Shown here: piece by piece, positions 8,588 to 16,210 of the stretch | Position numbering within the stretch: position 1 is the first letter of the stretch | Layout of the letters: each line of letters starts with the position of its first letter | Assembly (NCBI RefSeq): GCF_002934365.1 | Contig: NZ_PTIY01000011.1 | Span: 62,001 to 126,000, forward strand | Direction: 5' to 3' | Source: Methylobacter tundripaludum | GTDB taxonomy: Bacteria; Pseudomonadota; Gammaproteobacteria; Methylococcales; Methylomonadaceae | Length of the DNA stretch: 64,000 nt | The notes under the pieces: model-generated | Told to the model about the DNA's origin: nothing | Databases searched by the model: none | What the model saw: only the letters and a program-made list of their open reading frames with translations | Position numbers and translations under genes: made by a program

Positions 8588-8595
8588 GTTGCTCG

Positions 8596-8643
8596 GGAAG
8601 CTGGAGCTTCCGAGACTGAGTTCCCAAGCTGGAGCTTGGGAAC
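8596..8643. repeat. REP pair downstream of the transposase relic
   Basis: GGAAGCT-gg-AGCTTCC at 8596-8611 followed by GTTCCCAAGCT-gg-AGCTTGGGAAC at 8620-8643. This is the mirror image of the pair at 7977-8025, so the transposase relic is bracketed by convergent REP units. Confidence 0.85.
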
Positions 8644-8699
8644 CAGCGCACATCTTCTTAGAATTTATGCCCATAAATAAAGGACTTGTACATCCACGA

Positions 8700-9050
8700 T
8701 TACTTCGGGCAAGGCCATTCTTTCATGAGTGCAGCTTTAACAAGTGACTCGGCACTTGAACTCCATAATTCTGGATGCTCATTTAGGTATTTAGACACAA
8801 CATTTGCAGCTTGATCCGAAGTGATATTTTGTGGGCAAAATAAACCCGACCCAATAGTTGCGTCAACAACACCCATTACATAATAAACATAAGCCCCGGC
8901 ATCATAGAGCTCCGCATTGTCTATATCACCGCTTTTATAGGCGGTTGACTTGTCGTGAAGCTTCTGGCCATTTATAAAAGCATTGAAACCGGCGTTAGCT
9001 GAGATTGGCATCAGCATTGTAGCGATTAGGATTAACTTTGACGCTTTCAT
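8700..9050 (-). CDS. Exported Rap1a/Tai-like small protein
   Basis: A 116-residue protein with a clear signal peptide (MKASKLILIATMLMPISANA) and a short helical mature domain: DAGAYVYYVMGVVDATIG, FCPQNITSDQAANVVSKYL and HPELWSSSAESLVKAAL are typical of the Rap1a/Tai fold, first described in type VI secretion immunity proteins but widespread as lone proteins. ATG at 9050 is preceded by GGAG at seven bases; longer in-frame starts would prepend non-signal sequence from the neighbouring mobile element. No secretion effector is adjacent, so an immunity role is only a family analogy. It may be the last cassette of the neighbouring integron-like array. Confidence 0.75.
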   Translation of the reverse strand: MKASKLILIATMLMPISANAGFNAFINGQKLHDKSTAYKSGDIDNAELYDAGAYVYYVMGVVDATIGSGLFCPQNITSDQAANVVSKYLNEHPELWSSSAESLVKAALMKEWPCPK

Positions 9051-9138
9051 TTTTACACTCCATGAATTTTTTGTTACATCAGGACAGTTTATATCGATAT
9101 AAACTGGATTACACGCGCAACTGATAATGACAGGGTTC

Positions 9139-9315
9139 GGCCCAGGCTGTGTCAAAACACACAAAAAACCTTCAGAGATAGAAATTACTCCATTTACTTG
9201 TAAAAACAGGATTAACTATTAATGACTACTCCCACTTTGGAGTGTAATTCAAGCAAAAGTAGGTTGATTATTTCCACCGACATGGGTGATTTTACGTTTT
9301 GACACAGCCTGGGCC
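9139..9315. mobile_element. MITE-like element with perfect 20-base terminal inverted repeats
   Basis: GGCCCAGGCTGTGTCAAAAC at 9139-9158 is matched by its exact complement at 9296-9315. The 177 bases have no open frame, and no obvious target duplication flanks them. This is the form of a non-autonomous miniature element mobilised by a transposase elsewhere. It sits between the Rap1a/Tai-like gene and the first attC-like site. Confidence 0.75.
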
Positions 9316-9371
9316 AAAACCGGTCAATCAATAATTCTACATCAACGGCAGGTGAAAGTTCGATAACGGTC

Positions 9372-9434
9372 ATTTAACGTAAAGTTGAGGGGCGCGCCGC
9401 TTTTGGCGCGTCCCTCTCGACCGCCATGTCAGGC
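9372..9434 (-). other. attC-like recombination site 1
   Basis: On the minus strand the 63 bases begin with GCCTGAC and end with the core GTTAAAT (consensus GTTRRRY). Between them GGGACGCGCC and GGCGCGCCCC form the expected imperfect stem with an AAAAGC-type loop. It lies 3' of the lipoprotein gene at 9455-9673, the normal position of attC in a cassette. Confidence 0.75.
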
Positions 9435-9454
9435 TTGATATGTGTGCTGTGCAT

Positions 9455-9673
9455 TCATTTTTTGTCGTTGCTTTCCAGCAGTTTTTTTCGTTCAGCTTCG
9501 TACTCCTGATACGAGATGAATTTGTCAGCCGATTTTTGCTCTACCGAAGGGCGAACAATCGATTCCCTTGTCTTTAAACCTTCGTAGACGTTGCCATAGT
9601 AGCGTTCGCTAATGGCGCACCCGGAAAGAAGTCCGAGGGGGACGCATAAGACAATGGCTATTGCTGTACGCAT
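9455..9673 (-). CDS. Small lipoprotein
   Basis: A 72-residue protein with a type II signal sequence: MRTAIAIVLCVPLGLLSGC, lipidated Cys at residue 19. The mature part is only about 53 residues, hydrophilic, ending in a Lys/Glu-rich helix (YQEYEAERKKLLESNDKK). I recognise no family. The ribosome site AGGAGG is excellent. It shares a cassette-sized interval with the next lipoprotein gene; a 30-base stretch between them resembles the left half of an attC, so the two may once have been separate cassettes. Confidence 0.7.
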   Translation of the reverse strand: MRTAIAIVLCVPLGLLSGCAISERYYGNVYEGLKTRESIVRPSVEQKSADKFISYQEYEAERKKLLESNDKK

Positions 9674-9719
9674 GATGTCCTCCTATTTCGGACCAATGAG
9701 TTGATGGCGTTGTTCGGCA

Positions 9720-10088
9720 TTACTCAAAAGAACTCTGAATAATGAAGCCGAAGTGAGGAGTCGGATTGCTTACAATGATCTGCTCCCCAGAGGACTTTTT
9801 AATTACATACCCATCGAATATTTTTTCCTGCCCGCCCTGCAAATTTCCATACACTTTGACTTTCTCACCAATGGAAAGATCGAGTTCTTTGTTGTCTAAG
9901 AGCTTGGCTCTGACCTGGATTGAACCGGAATTATCCACCAGGGTAAATCCACTTTCACCAAGTTGCGTGATATTTCCCTCGATTGTGCTTACCGGCGGCA
10001 AGGCCAAATTTTTGATCGGCGTAGTGCCAGCACACCCGCTGATCATTAAAACAACTACAGCCAATAGAGGCAGAAAGCTAGCTTTCAT
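9720..10088 (-). CDS. OB-fold lipoprotein
   Basis: A 122-residue predicted lipoprotein (MKASFLPLLAVVVLMISGC, lipid Cys at about 19). The mature domain, STIEGNITQLGESGFTLVDN, IQVRAKLL, GEKVKVYGNLQGG and FDGYVIKK, alternates strands in the way of a small OB fold, as in BOF/YgiW-type periplasmic proteins. Ligand unknown. An AAGGAG site precedes the ATG. As the gene next to attC site 2 on the minus strand it is a plausible cassette gene. Confidence 0.7.
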   Translation of the reverse strand: MKASFLPLLAVVVLMISGCAGTTPIKNLALPPVSTIEGNITQLGESGFTLVDNSGSIQVRAKLLDNKELDLSIGEKVKVYGNLQGGQEKIFDGYVIKKSSGEQIIVSNPTPHFGFIIQSSFE

Positions 10089-10114
10089 TGCGATTTCTCC
10101 TTTTTCATTGATAT

Positions 10115-10175
10115 ACCTAAGCGGACGCTTTGAAGCGTCAGCGTAAAAGCGGTCCGGTTGACCGACTGGTTAAAT
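10115..10175 (-). other. attC-like recombination site 2
   Basis: On the minus strand it opens with ATTTAAC, matching RYYYAAC, and closes with CTTAGGT, one base from GTTRRRY. GGACCGC pairs with GCGTCC, leaving one extrahelical base, the polarity mark of attC hairpins. The stop codon of the monooxygenase-like gene lies inside the opening core site, as is common in cassettes. Confidence 0.7.
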
Positions 10176-10487
10176 GCTGTACTCACGCTCAACCTTAGCC
10201 ACCCTAACCCGAAAACTGGAATACCATTGCTGATGGCCAAGTCTCTGAGCCTCTTGATGCTCAGTATTTTTCTTCCAGTTGGTGATTGCTTCAAGGCTTA
10301 CCCAGTACGACACAGTAATACCTACGTTCTCTCTAGCAGACTCAATGCCCAGAAAACCTGGTTGCTCTGACGCTAATTCCACCATTCGTTCAGCCATTTC
10401 AGAGTAACCATTGTCGCCCTCTGTGCGATAGCTGCTGAAGATCACCGCGTAGTATGGAGGTTCAGGTGTATTGGCAATCTCTGACAT
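10170..10487 (-). CDS. Antibiotic biosynthesis monooxygenase (ABM) family protein
   Basis: A 105-residue single ABM domain, a dimeric ferredoxin-like fold. YYAVIFSSYRTEGDNGYSEM, ELASEQPGFLGIESAR, ITVSYWVSLEAITNWKKN and HQEAQRLGHQQWYSSFRVRVAKVE match the family closely, especially the W/K/H cluster in the C-terminal half. Members oxygenate small aromatic compounds or simply bind them; no partner identifies the substrate. GAGGAA precedes the ATG. It forms one cassette with attC site 2. Confidence 0.85.
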   Translation of the reverse strand: MSEIANTPEPPYYAVIFSSYRTEGDNGYSEMAERMVELASEQPGFLGIESARENVGITVSYWVSLEAITNWKKNTEHQEAQRLGHQQWYSSFRVRVAKVEREYSI

Positions 10488-10501
10488 AACTTCCTCTAGG
10501 T

Positions 10502-10559
10502 ATTTAACGTAGAGCTAAGCCGGCCGCTGGAGCGGATCGGCTTGAGCGTTTTGTTAGCC
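10502..10559 (-). other. attC-like recombination site 3
   Basis: The clearest of the set. On the minus strand 58 bases run from GGCTAAC to GTTAAAT; GCTCAAGCC pairs with GGCTTAGC and GATCCGC with GCGG, with loops and spacer lengths as in textbook 60-base attC sites. It lies between the ABM gene and the cupin gene. Confidence 0.85.
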
Positions 10560-10585
10560 ATGTCATTCGTTTCATATACACAAGA

Positions 10586-11062
10586 TCAATAAGATGTTCC
10601 GTCTTCGCGAAAAAATGCCCATGCTCCATTTACGAATTTCGCGCATAAATCGTCATCAGGATAACTGACCTCATCGCCGTCTGTTCTATCGCCAATTTCC
10701 AAATAGAGAACATCTTCTTTTGTTTCGTTGATGAGGGAGTGTGCATTGCCCGTTCCGGCCTTGAATCCTGCGCACATGCCAGGCGACAACTGTGTCTTGC
10801 CATTGTTGGAGTGCAGGGTTGGGCGTCCCTCCAAGATGTATACGATTTCATTCTGCTTAGCGTGCGCGTGGCGCAAAGACGACGCTGCGCCTGGAGGTAG
10901 GCGCGTCAGGTTGACTCCATAATTGGTTAATCCGAAAACATCCCCTAGTAGACGTTTCTCGCGTCCTTTTACTCGATCAGCCAACATCGGAGGATAAACG
11001 GAGGGCTTTGTACGCAAAGGCGCGTCGGCTGCATAGATAAAATCTGGATATTCTGTTTTCAT
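10586..11062 (-). CDS. Cupin-domain protein
   Basis: A 158-residue single-domain cupin. Motif 1 is LRHAHAKQNEIVYILEGRPTL with His, His and Glu metal ligands, and motif 2 is in the stretch GTGNAHSLIN with the fourth ligand His. The fold binds a divalent metal and serves as an isomerase, oxygenase or sensor; activity cannot be assigned. ATG at 11062 is preceded by AAGGAAC; the codon before it is a TTG that could also initiate. It is a single-gene cassette between attC-like sites 3 and 4. Confidence 0.88.
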   Translation of the reverse strand: MKTEYPDFIYAADAPLRTKPSVYPPMLADRVKGREKRLLGDVFGLTNYGVNLTRLPPGAASSLRHAHAKQNEIVYILEGRPTLHSNNGKTQLSPGMCAGFKAGTGNAHSLINETKEDVLYLEIGDRTDGDEVSYPDDDLCAKFVNGAWAFFREDGTSY

Positions 11063-11113
11063 CAAGGTTCCTTTATTGCTTTAGTTTTTTCTACTCTAGT
11101 GACAAGAAAATAG

Positions 11114-11177
11114 GTGCAACCGAGTTCGATCTCACGCACACGCTACGGATTGCAGCGTGCGCCGCGAAGGGTTAATC
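11114..11177 (-). other. attC-like recombination site 4 (divergent)
   Basis: On the minus strand GATTAAC opens and GTTGCAC closes a 64-base interval, and GCGCACGCT pairs with AGCGTGTGCG. The cores depart from consensus by one base each, so this is the weakest single site, but its place between two short cassette-like genes supports it. Confidence 0.55.
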
Positions 11178-11179
11178 AT

Positions 11180-11542
11180 TTACCACTTGTCATAATGACA
11201 CTGGACGCGACTCACAAGTCCGTTTTCATCGAACTCAAATACCTCGGATGCGTTTAGATTATTTACGCTCTGATACTGAATAACAATGCTACGCACCCCG
11301 AATAATACGTTTTTTAGCACAAAATTAAGATCGGGATACGCTGCCAGCCCTTTTGCCAAATACTCTTTTAACGCCCATTTTCCGCGGAGTGTTCCGTGGG
11401 GATTGTTGGCTAGCCGTGTAAGGAATGGACTGAAGTATTCAACGTCACCTGCATAGTGAGAAACAATGGATTCAATGTCATGGTTATTCCATGCCTGTAT
11501 CCAGTGCTCGGCAAATTCCTTCGCTTTGTGTTCGGTAAGCAT
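11180..11542 (-). CDS. SnoaL/NTF2-like protein
   Basis: A 120-residue protein of the NTF2-like cone fold: KAKEFAEHWIQAWNNHDIESIVSHYAGDVEYFSPF, then GTLRGKWALKEYLAKGL and SEVFEFDENGLVSRVQCHYD. Such proteins are cyclases, isomerases or simple ligand binders; the substrate is not evident. ATG at 11542 follows a CAGGAGG site, so longer in-frame starts are rejected. It is a single-gene cassette bounded by attC-like sites 4 and 5. Confidence 0.85.
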   Translation of the reverse strand: MLTEHKAKEFAEHWIQAWNNHDIESIVSHYAGDVEYFSPFLTRLANNPHGTLRGKWALKEYLAKGLAAYPDLNFVLKNVLFGVRSIVIQYQSVNNLNASEVFEFDENGLVSRVQCHYDKW

Positions 11543-11556
11543 GGAGCCTCCTGAAT

Positions 11557-11679
11557 GGCTAACGTTACGGTAAGGGGCGCGCCGCTCACTGAGCTTAAAC
11601 GAAGCCGCCAAACCTTGATAAAAAACCGAACTTCAAAACTGCCAACGGGTGGCGCGTCCCTTTGACTGACTTGTTAGGC
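11557..11679 (-). other. attC-like recombination site 5 (long form)
   Basis: On the minus strand 123 bases run from GCCTAAC to GTTAGCC, with inner arms AAAGGGACGCGCC and GGCGCGCCCCTT. The length and the internal secondary hairpin resemble the long sites of superintegrons rather than the 60-base form. It lies 3' of the DUF6979 gene. Confidence 0.75.
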
Positions 11680-11744
11680 CAGGCAATACCCACCAAGCCC
11701 ACATGGGACGGTAATAAACTACAAATATTTAACACATCGCTATA

Positions 11745-12146
11745 TTACAAGTTTTGACCAACGAATTTTTTTGCACGCCATAGTGCAATAACAACATCCA
11801 TCTGGCTATTGTGCTTTTTGTTAGAGCCTTCTATAACGCGCAGCCACAGTTCCCGCGGGCTTTGTGCCCATGATTCGTTCTCGCGAAGTAGCTTTAATGC
11901 TGTTTCGGCATATGTTCTATTGTCCATTGACTTCGTGTATTTTCCTGATTTGACGCCAGCAATTTCACCGGACTCTGCCAGCCCAAGAAAGGTGGATTTT
12001 GGGCACCCCTTATGTTCGCAGGAAGGACTATCGGGGAACATCCTCGCGGCAGATGCTTTCCATGCAGCAATTGGATCAACGCCTTCGCTTGCAAAGCAAG
12101 CCGCTTCGACAGCAACTACCCCGTACTTTGATTTGCCGTATGTCAT
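11745..12146 (-). CDS. DUF6979-like protein
   Basis: A 133-residue soluble protein opening MTYGKSKYGVVAVEAACF and containing DPIAAWKASAARMFPDSPSCEHKGCPKSTFLGLAESGEI. From memory this matches the DUF6979 family, of unknown function. The closely spaced Cys and His (CEHKGC) might bind a metal. It lies 28 bases after the preceding gene, so both probably travel in one cassette ending in attC-like site 5. Confidence 0.7.
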   Translation of the reverse strand: MTYGKSKYGVVAVEAACFASEGVDPIAAWKASAARMFPDSPSCEHKGCPKSTFLGLAESGEIAGVKSGKYTKSMDNRTYAETALKLLRENESWAQSPRELWLRVIEGSNKKHNSQMDVVIALWRAKKFVGQNL

Positions 12147-12174
12147 TGTTTACGCAATTCTATTGAGTGCAATG

Positions 12175-12504
12175 TTATGAAAATTCTTTAAAATCGGTAA
12201 TTTGAACAGGATACATTGCAAACCATTTGTGCTCAAAAACAGCCTGCTGATCAAGAGGCAGGTTCTTGATAGTAGTTAATCCATCACCGGGCACCCCTGT
12301 GGTTTTATTTACAACCAAGCTTGTAAGTGGTGGAAGCCCATTTTTATCACAGTAACGCATGATGCAATCGAGAAGCGGAGCGAATACACCAGCCCCAGCA
12401 AAACCGAGGTAATCCGCTAACTCCCCATAGGTTATAGTGCTTTGATTGTCTGCTTTGCTTATCAAAATTTGCCAAATCTGCATTGCTCGCTCTGAGCGTG
12501 TCAT
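12175..12504 (-). CDS. Conserved hypothetical protein with winged-helix-like N-terminus
   Basis: A 109-residue protein starting MTRSERAMQIWQILISKADN, then STITYGELADYLGFAGAGVFAPLLDCIMRYC and GLPPLTSLVVNKTTGVPGDG. Similar proteins of this pattern recur in mobile contexts, often beside the DUF6979 type; function is unknown. The ITYGELADYLG segment resembles a winged-helix or methyltransferase-like DNA-binding start, which is only a suggestion. ATG at 12504 follows GAGGT and is preferred to an in-frame start five codons earlier. It is the first gene after the outer core site at 12522. Confidence 0.7.
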   Translation of the reverse strand: MTRSERAMQIWQILISKADNQSTITYGELADYLGFAGAGVFAPLLDCIMRYCDKNGLPPLTSLVVNKTTGVPGDGLTTIKNLPLDQQAVFEHKWFAMYPVQITDFKEFS

Positions 12505-12521
12505 GAAGTTACCTCGCAATA

Positions 12522-12528
12522 GCCTAAC
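12522..12528 (-). other. Outer cassette core site GTTAGGC
   Basis: On the minus strand GTTAGGC matches the GTTRRRY crossover core and lies 18 bases before the first cassette gene. No attC-type stem precedes it, so it could be the remnant of an attI or of an earlier attC. No integrase gene is found on either side. Confidence 0.55.
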
Positions 12529-12540
12529 AAGTAATTATAT

Positions 12541-12828
12541 GGTTTCTGTATATCATCCCTGATTGCCGTACTCTGGGCAATAAGCTCCGGTATTTTATCG
12601 TGACACTAACTGTGTATCTTTCCGTGTCGGACGATGTACAATTTCTTTTTATCGCGGTAACAGTCGGCTATGTAGCGGTAAACAGCCAACCATAGTTCGG
12701 TAGATTGGGTTGAATGCAATGAATCCCAGCCTCGACGGGCATAAATCTGGGTTTCGCGTTGCTCTACTCAGCCTACGACACTGCGTGGTATCGCAAATTT
12801 GACGGGATAAAACTGAAGTAAATTACCC
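12541..12828. other. Spacer with dispersed repeat fragments
   Basis: No gene. Around 12705-12775 lies a diverged member of a repeat with TTGGGTTGAATGCAATGAA and a complementary GGGTTTCGCGTTGC. At 12789-12823 a stretch beginning TATCGCAAATTTGACG repeats one at 7468-7500, upstream of rdgC. These are decayed intergenic repeats rather than regulatory sites. Confidence 0.4.
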
Positions 12829-13620
12829 TCAAAACCATATCAACTTAGCCGCCATCACAAACAGCAGCAGCGAGAAATAGCGTTTTAATTGTTCCGCGGG
12901 CAGTTTATGGGCCAGCTTTGCGCCGATCGGCGCGGTGTACATGCTGGTCAGCACGATGCCGAGAAAAGAGGGGACATAGATATAGCCCAAACTCCAGTCA
13001 GGCAGCTGGGACGCATCCTTGCCCAGCAGGGCGTAGCCCACCGTTCCGACCACGGCTATCGGCAAGCCGCAGGCGCTGGCTATGGCGACCGCATTGCGCA
13101 TCGGCGTTTGAAAATGCACTAAATAAGGCACTATCAGCGTACCCCCGCCTATTCCCAGCAGCGACGACAGCAGCCCCATGATGCCTGCCGCAGCCAAATC
13201 CAGCTCCTTGGACGGTTGCTGTTGGCCCGGTTTGGGCTTTAACTGCAAAGCCATTTGCACGCCAACGCCTATCAAATAGATGATGAATATGAACCGCAAT
13301 ACGCCGCCGCTGACGTGATCCGCGACCACGGCTCCGACAGCCGAGCCGATCATGATTCCCGGTCCCAGGATACGCACTTTATTCCACAATACGGAATCCA
13401 AACGATGGTGCGCCAGCACCGAAGAGATCGAAGTAAGAATAATGGTCGCCAGCGAGGTTGCGACCGACATGATCATGACCAGTTCGGTGGGGAATCCTTG
13501 CGCCGCAAACAACATTGCTAAAACCGGCACAATAATCAAACCGCCGCCTATCCCGAAAAGCCCCGCCGTTAATCCTGCGACTGTACCCAATAAAACACTG
13601 GCTAAAAAAATGGCTATCAC
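12829..13620 (-). CDS. TauE/SafE-family anion permease
   Basis: A 263-residue inner-membrane protein of the TauE/SafE (sulfite exporter) family with about eight predicted helices. The two internally repeated glycine motifs are clear: GLFGIGGGLIIVPVL near residue 22 and SLLGIGGGTLIVPYL in the second half. Family members export sulfite, sulfoacetate or other organic acids; the substrate is not fixed by neighbours. The start is a GTG at 13620 with AAGGA upstream. It follows pilT by about 55 bases in the same direction. Confidence 0.88.
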   Translation of the reverse strand: MIAIFLASVLLGTVAGLTAGLFGIGGGLIIVPVLAMLFAAQGFPTELVMIMSVATSLATIILTSISSVLAHHRLDSVLWNKVRILGPGIMIGSAVGAVVADHVSGGVLRFIFIIYLIGVGVQMALQLKPKPGQQQPSKELDLAAAGIMGLLSSLLGIGGGTLIVPYLVHFQTPMRNAVAIASACGLPIAVVGTVGYALLGKDASQLPDWSLGYIYVPSFLGIVLTSMYTAPIGAKLAHKLPAEQLKRYFSLLLFVMAAKLIWF

Positions 13621-13676
13621 GTTGTTCCTTTGATTATGTTTGAGGTGATTCGTTGGTTTCCCGCAAGGCGCGTAAA

Positions 13677-14714
13677 TCAGCGGAACATATCCTTGTTAAC
13701 CGCTTTTTCCATTGCTATTTTTGCGGTAATCACGCCTCTGTCCACCAGCTCTTTCAGGTTCTGATCCAGCGTCTGCATGCCGTCCTTGCGTCCGGTTTGA
13801 ATCGCAGAATACATTTGCGCAACTTTGGCTTCACGGATCAGGTTCCTGATAGCCGGTGTGCCGACCATGATTTCATGCGCGGCGACACGGCCGCCGCCGG
13901 TTCTCTTCAGCAAGGTTTGGGATATGACCGCCTGCAACGATTCGGAAAGCATGGCCCGGATCATGTCTTTTTCCGCGGCGGGAAATACGTCGATAATACG
14001 GTCGATGGTTTTCGCGGCGGAGGTCGTATGCAGTGTGCCGAACACAAGGTGGCCGGTTTCGGCCGCCGTCATCGCCAGCCGGATGGTTTCCAGGTCGCGC
14101 ATTTCGCCGACCAGGATAATGTCGGGATCTTCCCGCAACGCCGAGCGCAACGCTTCGTTAAAGCCGTGGGTATCGCGGTGGACTTCGCGTTGGTTGATCA
14201 ACGATTTCTGGCTTTCGTGAACAAACTCGATGGGATCTTCGACGGTCAGGATGTGCGCGTAATCATTGCAGTTGATATGATTGATCATCGCCGCCAGCGT
14301 AGTCGATTTGCCGGAGCCGGTAGGGCCGGTCACCAGAACTAGGCCGCGCGGTTTTTGGCAGAGTTCTTCAAAAAATCGGGGCGCTTTCAGGTCTTCAAGG
14401 CTCAATACTGTCGATGGAATGGTCCTGAAAACGGCCGCCGCGCCGCGCTCCTGATTAAACGCATTCACACGAAACCGGGCGACGCCGGGCAATTCAAACG
14501 AAAAATCGGTCTCCAGGAATTCCTCATAATCTTTGCGTTGCTTGTCATTCATAATGTCATAAATCAGCGCATGCACTTCCTTATGATCCAATGCGGGAAT
14601 ATTGATGCGCCGAATATCGCCGTCAACCCTGATCATAGGCGGGAGCCCCGCCGACAAATGTAAATCCGACGCTTTGTTTTTGGCTGAGAAAGCCAGTAAT
14701 TCGGCAATATCCAT
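13677..14714 (-). CDS. pilT: Type IV pilus retraction ATPase PilT
   Basis: A 345-residue hexameric secretion ATPase that depolymerises type IV pili for twitching motility. Walker A GPTGSGKST, the Asp box HILTVEDPIEFVH, Walker B DPDIILVGEMRD and the His box region GHLVFGTLHTTSA are intact, and the C-terminal AIRNLIREAK signature separates PilT from PilB. Length matches PilT. The ribosome site is ACGAGGA. The divergent yggS gene is the usual neighbour of pilT in gammaproteobacteria. Confidence 0.96.
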   Translation of the reverse strand: MDIAELLAFSAKNKASDLHLSAGLPPMIRVDGDIRRINIPALDHKEVHALIYDIMNDKQRKDYEEFLETDFSFELPGVARFRVNAFNQERGAAAVFRTIPSTVLSLEDLKAPRFFEELCQKPRGLVLVTGPTGSGKSTTLAAMINHINCNDYAHILTVEDPIEFVHESQKSLINQREVHRDTHGFNEALRSALREDPDIILVGEMRDLETIRLAMTAAETGHLVFGTLHTTSAAKTIDRIIDVFPAAEKDMIRAMLSESLQAVISQTLLKRTGGGRVAAHEIMVGTPAIRNLIREAKVAQMYSAIQTGRKDGMQTLDQNLKELVDRGVITAKIAMEKAVNKDMFR

Positions 14715-14826
14715 AACATCCTCGTGAAGACAAAAATAAAATCGTTTTTATACCATAGTTCATCTTTTTGTTTTTTGAATGTTGCCGTTGTGTTAGTTTT
14801 TCGTGAAAACCATTGTCTAATGGGAG

Positions 14827-14938
14827 CCTCGAAAAACCTGTTCCGTTCATGCTTCGACAAGCTCAGCACGAACGGAACAGCTTGGTTTTCCTAGAGCCGT
14901 TCGTATTGAGCTTGTCGAAATGCGAGGTTTTTCGAGGT
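14827..14938. repeat. Inverted-repeat element with GACAAGCTCA core
   Basis: The ends CCTCGAAAAACCT and AGGTTTTTCGAGG are complementary, and inside lie TTCGACAAGCTCAGCACGAAC and a complementary GAGCTTGTCGAA. It is a relative of the 110-base elements at 15861-15970 and 53832-53941, sharing the interior but not the ends. It lies in the shared promoter gap of pilT and yggS. Confidence 0.75.
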
Positions 14939-14984
14939 TCCCTAATAATTGATAGATTGATAGCTAACTGAACGCGGACAAGCA

Positions 14985-15677
14985 ATGACCATAACTCAAA
15001 GACTCAAACAAATACGCTCCCAAATCAGTAATGCGGAGCTCGCCTTTAATCGCCAGCCCGGCTCGGTGCTGTTATTGGCCGTCAGCAAGACCAAGCCGGC
15101 CGAAGATCTTGCCGCCGCCTATCAATCCGGGCAACGCCATTTCGGCGAAAATTATTTGCAGGAAGCATTAGGCAAACAGCAGGCATTGGGGGCCTACGAT
15201 ATTACCTGGCACTTTATCGGCCCGATACAATCGAATAAAACCAAGGCGTTGGCGACGCATTTCGACTGGGTGCACAGCGTGGACAGCTTGAAGATAGCCC
15301 GGAGGCTTAGCGATCAGCGCCCGGCCCATTTGCCGCCGCTGAATATTTGCCTGCAAGTCAATATCAGCGATGAGCAAAGCAAATCCGGCATTACTCTGGA
15401 CGAATTGCCGGAGCTGTGCGAACAGGTCGTAAAACTGCCCAAGCTGAAGCTGCGCGGCGTAATGGCGATTCCGGCCCCGCAAGACGATTTTGAGCGGCAA
15501 CGCCGGCCTTATAAAACGCTGTATCAGGCTGTTGCAAAGCTGGGGCGGCCCGAATTGGATACCTTTTCGTTCGGCATGACCGGGGATTTACAAGCCGCGA
15601 TAGCCGAAGGCTCGACGATCGTCAGAATCGGCACCGCGTTGTTTGGCGAACGGAATTATGCCGGCAAGTTAGTTTGA
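14985..15677 (+). CDS. yggS: PLP homeostasis protein YggS
   Basis: A 230-residue single-domain TIM-barrel PLP-binding protein (PLPBP/YggS). Lys35 in LLAVSKTKP is the internal aldimine lysine; HFGENYLQEALGKQQAL, WHFIGPIQSNKTKA, SKSGI and the C-terminal FSFGMTGDLQAAIAEGSTIVRIGTALFG phosphate-binding region are diagnostic. It has no known catalytic activity and controls PLP supply. The ribosome site is weak, but the start coincides with the family's N-terminus. Confidence 0.95.
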   Translation: MTITQRLKQIRSQISNAELAFNRQPGSVLLLAVSKTKPAEDLAAAYQSGQRHFGENYLQEALGKQQALGAYDITWHFIGPIQSNKTKALATHFDWVHSVDSLKIARRLSDQRPAHLPPLNICLQVNISDEQSKSGITLDELPELCEQVVKLPKLKLRGVMAIPAPQDDFERQRRPYKTLYQAVAKLGRPELDTFSFGMTGDLQAAIAEGSTIVRIGTALFGERNYAGKLV

Positions 15678-15860
15678 CTCTCCACCGCTTAGCACAGGCC
15701 GCAGAGTCGAGCGTATATACAATCTGCCGAGGATTACAAAAAGATCAGCTTTTGCTGACATACGCCGGTGACTTTTTACTCCACAATGCCGCCTTGCCGT
15801 TTAGGCGGCGTTTTGCGTTCTTCAATATGGATTAAATCCCAGGGAACGATATTCCGTTAA

Positions 15861-15970
15861 GGAAGCGCTGAACAAATTGATTCCGTTTATGGTTCGACAA
15901 GCTCACCACGAATGGAATCAATACGTTACCGTTCGTCCTGAGCTTGTCGAAGGACTAAATCAGCGCTTCC
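15861..15970. repeat. 110-base inverted-repeat element, copy A
   Basis: GGAAGCGCTGA at the left end and TCAGCGCTTCC at the right end are exact complements, and the interior carries GGTTCGACAAGCTCACCACG and the complementary CCTGAGCTTGTCGAAGG. A second copy of the same length lies at 53832-53941. The rest of the 15678-16210 gap holds a further palindrome near 16016-16060 (GGAGTGCA with TGCACTCC) and nothing that looks coding. Confidence 0.85.
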
Positions 15971-16210
15971 TTAAGTTAAGCGATTATTTATTTCATATAA
16001 GAAAGAGCGTTTGCCGGAGTGCAAGCTCTGCTTGCGTTAGCAGGCGAAGCCTGCACTCCAATGGCCTGAAGCCTTAACTTAACGATATTGAGGTATTTAA
16101 TCCGCAAGCAACCGAACCGGTAGCCGCTTTAATTTGCCGCCGGATCATAAAACACGCACACACAAAGAACCCCGGCCGCGTTCCGGGCAAATACAAAGAA
16201 GGGGATATCC

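Noticed and set aside
9690..9720. A sixth attC between the two lipoprotein genes
   Set aside because: Only a left-half-like sequence (GCCGAAC and following bases) remains; no complete stem.
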